Assembly (NCBI GenBank): GCA_947074265.1 | Contig: CAMTPD010000120.1 | Location: 1 to 5,814 of the forward strand | DNA: 5,814 bases | Source of the DNA: an uncultured Porphyromonadaceae bacterium | Lineage (GTDB): Bacteria; Bacteroidota; Bacteroidia; Bacteroidales; CAMTPD01 | Reading direction: 5' to 3' | Shown here: positions 1 through 5,814 of the stretch, in pieces | Numbering within the stretch: position 1 is the first letter of the stretch | Layout of the letters: the number at the start of each line of letters is the position of its first letter | Program-made: the position numbers and the translations under genes | Notes under the pieces: generated by a model | Seen by the model: only the letters and a program-made list of their open reading frames with translations | What the model was told of the DNA's origin: nothing | Databases searched by the model: none

Positions 1-120
1 AAACTGCATTCCCAAGCGAATATCATGTTTGTCGCTACCGTCATCTTTCATAGCATCCGCCCATGCCATCCGTGGGAATTGTTCAGTGATTTCGATACCA
101 CGAATCGATTTGAAAAGAGG
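1..120 (-). pseudogene. aspS: Aspartate--tRNA ligase (AspRS), broken internal fragment
   Basis: Read on the minus strand, all 40 codons are open and in frame to the left edge. The peptide contains LFKSIRGIEI, then FPRMAWADAM, then GSDKHDIRLGM. This order matches the bacterial AspRS region just after class II motif 2, where the family reads roughly LFK-x-(I/V)(R/K)G, FPRM-x-(Y/W)-x-(D/E)AM and GSDKPD-(L/I)RFGM. AspRS charges tRNA-Asp in the cytosol. The anticodon-binding domain and motifs 1 and 2 would lie upstream, where susC-like sequence sits instead, so the gene is cut at its 5' side near position 120. The 3' part would continue beyond position 1. Some normally conserved positions differ: Pro to His in GSDKPD, Phe to Leu in RFGM, and Asp-Asp where an aromatic usually precedes GSD. 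These may be read-end errors or decay. The identification is made from memory of the family, without alignment. Confidence 0.8.
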
Positions 121-126
121 GGATCC
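119..126. other. Abrupt junction between aspS and susC-like sequence at a GGATCC site
   Basis: To the left, the minus-strand frame reads as AspRS up to codon 118-120. To the right, the plus-strand frame reads as a SusC plug from codon 123-125 or 126-128 onward. The last plus-strand stop in the SusC frame is TGA at 111-113. The changeover falls on the palindrome GGATCC at 121-126, which contains GATC. Neither gene has a proper end here: aspS lacks its 5' part and the susC-like gene lacks its 5' part. A restriction-site joint between two internal gene pieces suggests a ligation chimera. A natural rearrangement or an assembly error is also possible. Confidence 0.7.
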
Positions 127-2672
127 AACGCCCTGGTGCACCCGGTGGACAATCTGGATCGATTACTATTCGTGGTAAAAACTCAATTAACGCAGCTAGT
201 CCGCTTGTAATTGTAGATGGTGTACCAGGAAGCATGGACACTATCGACCCGAATGACATCGAAAGCTTGACTGTACTTAAAGATGCTTCTTCTGCAGCTA
301 TTTACGGGGTACAAGCAGCGAATGGGGTTATCGTTATTTCTACAAAACAAGGTAAAAAAGGAGAAAGACCACGCGTAAGCTATTCTGGAAATGTCTCTCT
401 AACCTCTCCTGTCACTCGTTTTAAATATTTAGGTTCTGCAGATTATGCAACACTTTACAACGAGGCTACATTGAATGAAAACCCGAATGCTGTATTAAAA
501 TATACACCTGAAGATATTGAACTATACAGAAACGGAACATCTCCTTATACCCACCCTGACACCGATTGGTATGGAGAAACATTTAAAAAGCATGGTTTTG
601 AAACAATGCACAATGTTTCGATAAACGGAGGTACAGAAAAAACAACATACAATGCATCGATTGGTTATACGCAACAAAACGGTATTATCGATGCAAACAA
701 ATATCGTCGTTTCAACGCTCGCTCGGTTATTAACTCAGAGATTACGAAATGGCTTTCTGCTGGATTGAATCTTTCTGGTTACAGAGGGACATCTCATGAT
801 GGATGGAATAGTGCTTCTAGTCTTGTACAATTCTCGAATCGTATTAATCCAACCGTTCCTGTATATAACGAAGATGGTTCATTCCATTACATGGGACAAG
901 ACAATCCGGTTGCAACAGAAGGACAAGACGGACATCGCAAAAGCATGAATCAACAAGTAAATGGTACAATTCATGCAACAATTAATTTCTTACCAAACCT
1001 TTCAGTAAAGGGATTATTCTCGGTACGTAACGATTTCCGCAATAATGAAGGTTTCAAAACGAACTTCAAATATGGCCAAGGAACAAATATTAAAGATTCC
1101 GGCTTGAGAGAAGGTTACGACAATTATTACACTTGGAACTGGTATACTACACAGGTTCTTGCCAACTACAATGAAAAATGGGGCAAACACGGACTTGCTG
1201 TTCTTGCTGGTTTTGAACAAGTAGATCATAACTACAAATACACCGAAGCTTCACGCAAAGGCGGAGGTAACAATGAGCTTGGAAACTCACTGAATACATT
1301 AGACAAATCATCTCAAACAAACAACGATGGTGGTAATGGTATTGCTCGTCGCTCTTATTTCGGTAGAGCCCAATACGATTTTGCCGATCGCTATTTGTTT
1401 GAAGCAAATGTTCGTTTCGATGCATCTTCTCGTTTCCCTAAAAACAATAGATGGGGAGCCTTCCCTGCTCTTTCTGCAGCATGGAGAATCACAGAAGAAG
1501 ATTTCATGAAAAATCTTGATCAAAACTGGTTATCTAACTTAAAACTTCGCTTAGGTTGGGGACGCACAGGTAATGAAGAGATCAACGAAATGTATCCGGC
1601 TATTGCAACATACGGCTATGAAAGCTATATGTTTAACAATGGGTTATACTCTACAATTTATGAAACTCGCTATGTAAACCCTAACTTGAAATGGGCTACA
1701 GTAGAAAACTATGAAATTGGACTTGAGGCTGGCTTCTTTGAAAACAGATTGAGCTTTGAGTTTGCAGGATACAAAAAGAAAACCAACGACATGCTTTTGA
1801 AGCTTCCGGTTCCGGGAATCTTAGGAATGGGAGCTCCTGCTCAAAATGCAGGTAGTGTAGAAAACATGGGATTCGATTTGCAAATCGGGCACAACAACTC
1901 TGTAGGTCCTAACTTCAGATACGATATTACTGCCAACATAGCCTATGTGCATAATAAGATTACCAATATGGAAGGAACAGAAGGTCCTAATCCGGATAAT
2001 GGTAAATATTGGTACATCGAGGGAGAGTCTATTGGTTCATTCTATGGCTATAAAGCAAATGGATTCTTCAATACACAAGAAGATCTTGATACATATCCAA
2101 AACGTACCGGTACTGAAAAGCTTGGAGACATCAAGTATGTAGACTTAAATGGCGATGGCAAAATCAATGGTGATGATCGTACGGTTATTGGTACAGACTT
2201 CCCTAAATGGACTGCCGGTCTTGGTGCCAATTTGTTTTATAAAAACTTCGACTTGAGTATGTTCTTCCAAGGTGCTTTCGATGTTTGTGCTTACTACACA
2301 GGAGAAGCTTCTTACGCTTTCTTTAATGGTGGTAAAGTTATGGAACGTCACCTTGACCGTTGGACTCCAGACAATCACGATGCTTCATATCCTCGTTTGA
2401 CAATCAGTGACCAAAAGAACTTCGAGACATCATCTTTCTGGCTACAAAACACATCGTATGTTCGCTTGAAGAACTTAACACTTGGATATACCCTTCCTTC
2501 AGCTCTTACTGCTAAAGCTGGTATAGAACGAGTTAAAGTATTCCTTACAGGAGAAAACTTATTCACGATTGATGGACTTGATGGAATCGATCCGGAATCT
2601 CCGGCAGACACACGTGGTGGATATTATTCAAACGTACGTAAATACTCTTTAGGTCTTAAAGTAACATTCTAA
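123..2672 (+). CDS. SusC/RagA-family TonB-dependent outer membrane receptor, 5'-truncated
   Basis: This is an outer-membrane barrel that, with its SusD partner, imports glycans or other oligomers using TonB energy. It has 849 codons plus TAA; numbering here counts from position 123. Residues 1-80 are the second half of the plug, with GGQSGSITIRGKNS, VDGVPGS (31-37) and the SusC signature LKDASSAAIYG (52-62), then AANGVIVISTK. The rest is a beta-barrel rich in aromatic-ended strands. It includes the usual late loop DLNGDGKINGDD (674-685) and ends in YSLGLKVTF with a C-terminal Phe, as expected for BAM recognition. The family is usually about 1,000-1,100 residues, so roughly 150-200 are missing: signal peptide, carboxypeptidase-like N-terminal domain, TonB box and early plug. 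The ATG at 234 is internal (Met38) and is not the true start, because homology runs continuously upstream of it. The SusD partner follows after 23 bases. The substrate cannot be told. Confidence 0.95.
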   Translation: MQRPGAPGGQSGSITIRGKNSINAASPLVIVDGVPGSMDTIDPNDIESLTVLKDASSAAIYGVQAANGVIVISTKQGKKGERPRVSYSGNVSLTSPVTRFKYLGSADYATLYNEATLNENPNAVLKYTPEDIELYRNGTSPYTHPDTDWYGETFKKHGFETMHNVSINGGTEKTTYNASIGYTQQNGIIDANKYRRFNARSVINSEITKWLSAGLNLSGYRGTSHDGWNSASSLVQFSNRINPTVPVYNEDGSFHYMGQDNPVATEGQDGHRKSMNQQVNGTIHATINFLPNLSVKGLFSVRNDFRNNEGFKTNFKYGQGTNIKDSGLREGYDNYYTWNWYTTQVLANYNEKWGKHGLAVLAGFEQVDHNYKYTEASRKGGGNNELGNSLNTLDKSSQTNNDGGNGIARRSYFGRAQYDFADRYLFEANVRFDASSRFPKNNRWGAFPALSAAWRITEEDFMKNLDQNWLSNLKLRLGWGRTGNEEINEMYPAIATYGYESYMFNNGLYSTIYETRYVNPNLKWATVENYEIGLEAGFFENRLSFEFAGYKKKTNDMLLKLPVPGILGMGAPAQNAGSVENMGFDLQIGHNNSVGPNFRYDITANIAYVHNKITNMEGTEGPNPDNGKYWYIEGESIGSFYGYKANGFFNTQEDLDTYPKRTGTEKLGDIKYVDLNGDGKINGDDRTVIGTDFPKWTAGLGANLFYKNFDLSMFFQGAFDVCAYYTGEASYAFFNGGKVMERHLDRWTPDNHDASYPRLTISDQKNFETSSFWLQNTSYVRLKNLTLGYTLPSALTAKAGIERVKVFLTGENLFTIDGLDGIDPESPADTRGGYYSNVRKYSLGLKVTF

Positions 2673-2695
2673 ATAAAACTCAACGATCGAGCATT

Positions 2696-4321
2696 ATGAA
2701 ATTAAAATATATCTCAATTTATTTGTTTGCATCAGTAACTCTTCTTGGGTTGAGCTCTTGCAACGACTTTTTAGATAAATATCCGGAGGAAGAACTTTCG
2801 GATGCCAGCTTCTGGAAAACTCCAACAGACGCCGAAATGTTTGTTGCAGATATTTACCGTAGGGTAATGCCGGGTGATGGTAACGGTGACATCGATGGCG
2901 ACATCAATTCAGACAATGCTGTGCATGGTATTAAATGGGCTGCCGGAAATGTTTCAAAAGGAATTTATGACCCTAGTAACTTTGGCTGGGGCGATGACTA
3001 CAAAGCCATCAGAGCATGTAACAAGCTTTTTGAAAACATCGATAATATTCCCAATTACGATGAAACAGAAAAGAAAAAAGTAATTGGAGAAGGTAAGTTT
3101 TTACGTGCTTTCATTTATTTCGGACTGATCCAAAACTATGGAGATGTTCCTTACATTGACAAAACACTTGACATCAGCGAACTAGAAGGTGTAACTCGTA
3201 CCGATTATAAAGAAGTATATACAAAAATCATGGAAGACTTCGATTTTGCAATTGCAAATCTTCCAGAACAATGGCCGGCTGATAAGTACGGACGCATCAC
3301 TAAAGGTGCCGCATTAGCCATGAAAGCTCGTGCTGCATTGTATTTCAAAGACTTCCAAGTAGCTGTAGACGCGTCTAAAGCTGTTATTGATAGCAAACAA
3401 TATGAATTGTTTGATGCAGAGGGTACAGGCAAATATGCTGAACTATTTTGGGAAAGCCAAGAAGCTTGTAGCGAAGCAATTCTTGTAAGACAATTCAAAG
3501 CTCCTGAAAAAACCAACTACATCATTGGCTGGGGCTGTTTCCCTACCAAAGGCTGGGGTGGTATCAATCCTACACAAAGTTTAGTAGATGCTTTTGAATG
3601 TATCGACGGTGCTCCTATTACATCTTCGCCTTTATACGAAGCAACTGAACCATTTAGCAACCGTGACCCTCGTCTTGAGGTATGTGTATTGCATGATGGA
3701 GAAGAGATGTATGGAGAAACGATCAAAGTTGCACCTCTTAAATCGAGCGGAAATACCGGTATCGGTCAGCACAATGACGCTACAGCAACAGGATATTACA
3801 ACCAAAAATACTTAGATCCTAGCATCGACCCTCAAGGTGCCGGTTGGGATATGGGTAAAGATTGGCATGTAATCCGCTTTGCTGAAGTTCTATTGACTTA
3901 TGCAGAAGCAAAGAATGAACTGAGTGGTCCTGATGCTTCAGTATACGAGGCGGTAAACAGAGTAAGAATACGTGCCGGAATGCCTCCACTTCAAAACACA
4001 AACGCAACACTCCCTACATTTGCGGCAGATCAAGAAACCCTACGTCAACGCATTCGTAACGAATGGCGTGTAGAGTTTGCGATGGAAGGTAGCAAACGTA
4101 TGTGGGACATTCGTCGATGGGGTATTGCAAAAGAAGTATTGAATGCACCTTTCTACGGATTGAACTACACGATGTCTGCAGATGGTAATTCTTGTGAATT
4201 GTATGTTGGCGAGCCTGTCAAACTAGCAGGAAGTCGCTACGAAGATCACAATTACTTGATGCCAATTCCTCAAACTGAGATTGACTTGAATCCGAAGTTG
4301 ACTCAAAACCCTGGCTATTAA
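2696..4321 (+). CDS. SusD/RagB-family nutrient-binding outer membrane lipoprotein
   Basis: This is a complete 541-residue surface lipoprotein expected to lid the SusC barrel and bind its ligand. A signal peptide (residues 1-21) ends in lipobox LSSC with Cys22 as the lipidated residue, followed by the typical NDFLD-x-x-P start. The N-terminal SusD-like region (about 23-220) has R-x-x-N-x-L-x-E-N-I-D near 103-113, GKFLRAFIYF (133-142) followed by NYGDVPY, and a TPR-like helix pair at about 200-225. The SusD/RagB C-terminal domain (about 275-541) has NPTQSLVDAF, RFAEVLLTYAEAKNEL, RNEWRVEFAMEG (from 454), WDIRRWG (470-476), and the family ending PIPQ-x-E-x-x-x-NP-x-LTQNPGY at the stop. An Asp/Gly-rich stretch at 60-74 could bind a metal ion. 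The ATG sits 23 bases after the receptor stop with no Shine-Dalgarno sequence, as is normal in this phylum; the signal peptide fixes this start. It is very likely co-transcribed with the receptor. Confidence 0.97.
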   Translation: MKLKYISIYLFASVTLLGLSSCNDFLDKYPEEELSDASFWKTPTDAEMFVADIYRRVMPGDGNGDIDGDINSDNAVHGIKWAAGNVSKGIYDPSNFGWGDDYKAIRACNKLFENIDNIPNYDETEKKKVIGEGKFLRAFIYFGLIQNYGDVPYIDKTLDISELEGVTRTDYKEVYTKIMEDFDFAIANLPEQWPADKYGRITKGAALAMKARAALYFKDFQVAVDASKAVIDSKQYELFDAEGTGKYAELFWESQEACSEAILVRQFKAPEKTNYIIGWGCFPTKGWGGINPTQSLVDAFECIDGAPITSSPLYEATEPFSNRDPRLEVCVLHDGEEMYGETIKVAPLKSSGNTGIGQHNDATATGYYNQKYLDPSIDPQGAGWDMGKDWHVIRFAEVLLTYAEAKNELSGPDASVYEAVNRVRIRAGMPPLQNTNATLPTFAADQETLRQRIRNEWRVEFAMEGSKRMWDIRRWGIAKEVLNAPFYGLNYTMSADGNSCELYVGEPVKLAGSRYEDHNYLMPIPQTEIDLNPKLTQNPGY

Positions 4322-4322
4322 T

Positions 4323-4371
4323 TAATGGTCTCAAGCCATTATCTTTTATACTAAATAGAAAAGAGACCATT
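4323..4371 (+). promoter_or_regulatory. Possible antiterminator stem after the susD-like gene
   Basis: AATGGTCTC at 4324-4332, starting two bases past the SusD stop codon, is perfectly complementary to GAGACCATT at 4363-4371. The latter overlaps the left arm of the terminator hairpin, so the two stems cannot form together. The first segment can also fold locally as TAATGG (4323-4328) with CCATTA (4336-4341), which would leave the terminator free to form. The arrangement resembles an attenuator. Only the complementarity is seen; regulation is inferred. Confidence 0.4.
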
Positions 4372-4407
4372 TATCCATAATTGGATAGTGGTCTCTTCTT
4401 CTCTTTT
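4359..4407 (+). terminator. Rho-independent terminator-like hairpin downstream of susD-like gene
   Basis: AAGAGACCA (4361-4369) pairs perfectly with TGGTCTCTT (4389-4397). After a short bulge the stem continues as TATCC (4372-4376) with GGATA (4383-4387), closing a six-base loop ATAATT. The tract CTTCTCTTTT (4398-4407) follows, and A residues at 4359-4360 precede the stem. This should end or reduce transcription of the receptor/lipoprotein operon. The stem is only moderately GC-rich and the T-tract is interrupted by C, so readthrough is plausible. The next gene starts just 12 bases after the tail. Confidence 0.7.
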
Positions 4408-4419
4408 ATACGCCTCTCA

Positions 4420-5814
4420 ATGAAACACAATATAATAATCACATCTATTTTATTATTCGCGACTTGCTGTTGGTTATTTACCGGCTATTTCGACTATATC
4501 CCTAGATACCACGAGCAACACACCCCTCTGTTCCTTTATTCAACTACATGGTTGGCAACATATGCTACTGCTCCGGGAGGAATAGCCAGTTGGATCAGCT
4601 CTTTTGTTTCTCAATTTTTTATTCACACCGTTTCAGGTGCAATTTCTCTGGGAGTTTTATTTACAGGAATATTAGCATTGACAAACCGCATGAATAGAAA
4701 AGTCTTCGGAACTAAAGATTACTTTTCATTGGCACTGATACCTGTGATTTACTTACTGATTCGTTTCTTCAGAATTGAGTTTTTGCCACTTAATATTGTT
4801 GTAGTTGTTTTGAATTGCTTAGCCTCATTACTCTGGCTTTATTCATCAAGATTCGGAATAAAAACAAGTATCATTAGCGGATGTATCCTTTCATCTTTAA
4901 TGTATTACATCTGTGGTATTAGTTTTACGATACTTCTTGCAGTTGTACTGATTAGTATTATTTATTCGTTATGTCGCAAACAAAGCTGCTTGCCTTTCTA
5001 TAAGCAATACGCATGGGCTAGCATATCATTTATAAGCATTGCTCTGTGGAGTATATTTTCATTTGAAATCATCAATCACTTGACACATTATGCGGAACCC
5101 TTCGTAACAAAGCAAATGCTACCTACAACTTATTGCATACTTGCAATGTTGGCTCTCGGTTGTATTACACATCTATTGAAGGCAAACCGCTACTCAACCT
5201 ATATCCCCTATTTTTGTGTCTTGGTTTATACTTCTATTGGTATATTTGCACTGACAAAAACATTTGACATTCGAGAGAAAAGAATGATTCAAGCTCAACA
5301 CTGTGCAGATCATGAGCAATGGAATCAAGTCTTAGATATTGCCAAAGAATATCGTGGCAAAAACCAATTGATAAATATTTTGACAAACATTGCCCTATAT
5401 AAGACCGGCCGTTTTGAAACTGAGTTCTTTTCGTATCGTCAGAGTTTTGGTCTCGAATCGCTGTTTATTCCTTGGAATGGAGCCAATGCAACACAAAGTT
5501 TATACGGTAGTATTATTTACTCCGAACTAGGATTATATGGAGAGGTTGTACGTAGAGCGACCGAGGCTATGAATATCGAAGGGCTAACTCCATCCGTACT
5601 CAATCAGCTTATTTCATCACACTTGGCAAATGGAAATCAAATTGCATCGGATAAGTTTGCACGTATTCTGAATCGAAGTCTATTTTATTCAAGCAAGAAC
5701 ATTCTTGAGAAAGAAAAGAAAGACATTCCCGGAACAAATGCACAACAACATTTTATAAATCATCAAAACATTCTTACTGATTTGTTAGTGATAAATCAAT
5801 CAAATCCAGATCGG
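4420..5814 (+). CDS. DUF6057-like multi-pass membrane protein, 3'-truncated by the window edge
   Basis: A frame of 465 codons runs from ATG at 4420 to the right edge without a stop, so the C-terminus is missing. I count about nine hydrophobic segments, near residues 5-24, 66-88, 100-118, 122-143, 150-168, 169-186, 196-216, 237-254 and 261-282. Between the first two lies YIPRYHEQ, then a Tyr/Thr-rich stretch, then APGGIASWISSFVSQFF. This matches what I recall of the DUF6057 family of Bacteroides and relatives (HxxEQ, then PGG-x-x-x-(Y/W)-x-x-x-F-x-x-QFF). After the last segment comes REKRMIQAQHCADHEQWNQV (from about 285) and a soluble helical part with TPR-like character. The function of the family is unknown; membrane location is inferred from hydrophobicity. 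In-frame upstream codons reach a TAA at 4378-4380 with no other ATG, so this start is the natural one. No Shine-Dalgarno sequence is seen. The gene follows the susD-like gene by 98 bases across a hairpin. Confidence 0.8.
   Translation, partial: MKHNIIITSILLFATCCWLFTGYFDYIPRYHEQHTPLFLYSTTWLATYATAPGGIASWISSFVSQFFIHTVSGAISLGVLFTGILALTNRMNRKVFGTKDYFSLALIPVIYLLIRFFRIEFLPLNIVVVVLNCLASLLWLYSSRFGIKTSIISGCILSSLMYYICGISFTILLAVVLISIIYSLCRKQSCLPFYKQYAWASISFISIALWSIFSFEIINHLTHYAEPFVTKQMLPTTYCILAMLALGCITHLLKANRYSTYIPYFCVLVYTSIGIFALTKTFDIREKRMIQAQHCADHEQWNQVLDIAKEYRGKNQLINILTNIALYKTGRFETEFFSYRQSFGLESLFIPWNGANATQSLYGSIIYSELGLYGEVVRRATEAMNIEGLTPSVLNQLISSHLANGNQIASDKFARILNRSLFYSSKNILEKEKKDIPGTNAQQHFINHQNILTDLLVINQSNPDR

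Noticed and set aside
25..210. Plus-strand 61-codon open frame at the left end
   Set aside because: It crosses the aspS/susC junction, lies antisense to the AspRS reading on the left and out of frame with the SusC plug on the right, and resembles nothing.
234..236. ATG at 234 as the start of the receptor
   Set aside because: Conserved plug sequence (SGSITIRG, VDGVPGS) continues in the same frame upstream to about 126, and a protein starting here would lack a signal peptide.
2142..2177. DLNGDGKINGDD in the receptor as a dockerin or EF-hand domain
   Set aside because: A single Asp-rich loop of this kind before a (V/I)IG segment is common in SusC barrels; there is no second repeat and no dockerin context.
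1014..2611. Several 60-92 codon open frames inside the receptor, mostly on the minus strand
   Set aside because: All are enclosed in a strongly supported coding frame, have no recognisable domains, and look like shadows of its codon pattern.
2874..4010. Short open frames on both strands inside the SusD-like gene
   Set aside because: They overlap a complete, well-conserved SusD frame and encode low-complexity or unrecognisable peptides.
4322..4419. A Bacteroides-type promoter (-33 TTTG, -7 TAnnTTTG) for the membrane-protein gene
   Set aside because: No TAnnTTTG match is present in the gap, and only 22 bases separate the hairpin stem from the ATG.
1..5814. CRISPR arrays, tRNA or rRNA genes, insertion sequences, long repeats
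   Set aside because: No repeated spacer pattern, RNA gene signature, transposase frame or terminal inverted repeats were seen on either strand.

Overview
The window looks like part of a Bacteroidales (phylum Bacteroidota) genome. It carries a SusC/SusD outer-membrane nutrient-uptake pair in the usual order, followed by a multi-pass membrane protein resembling the DUF6057 family known from Bacteroides and relatives. Base composition is moderately AT-rich and the start codons lack Shine-Dalgarno sequences, which fits that phylum. Genus and transported substrate cannot be read from the sequence.

Layout: (1) Positions 1-120, minus strand, hold a 40-codon internal piece of aspartyl-tRNA synthetase that runs off the left edge. 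(2) At about 119-126, exactly on a GGATCC palindrome, this stops and the plus-strand reading frame of a SusC-like TonB-dependent receptor begins in mid-gene. The receptor (123-2672) keeps the second half of its plug and its whole barrel. Its signal peptide, N-terminal extension and first part of the plug are missing. (3) After 23 bases comes a complete SusD-like lipoprotein (2696-4321). (4) The 98-base gap that follows holds a strong hairpin with a T-rich tail, and an upstream segment that could form a competing stem. (5) A previously uncalled reading frame starts at 4420 and stays open to the right edge (465 codons). It has about nine hydrophobic segments followed by a soluble, helical C-terminal part.

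Function: SusC and SusD homologues form a 'pedal-bin' complex in the outer membrane. The SusD lipoprotein lids the SusC barrel, and TonB drives import of a glycan or other oligomer. No glycoside hydrolase, sulfatase, protease or sensor is visible, so the ligand is open. The role of the DUF6057-like protein is unknown, and its link to the uptake pair rests only on adjacency.

The points most worth a second look are the aspS/susC junction, which may be a cloning or assembly chimera, and the possible attenuator between the susD-like gene and the membrane-protein gene. I see no clear sign of an entirely new system.
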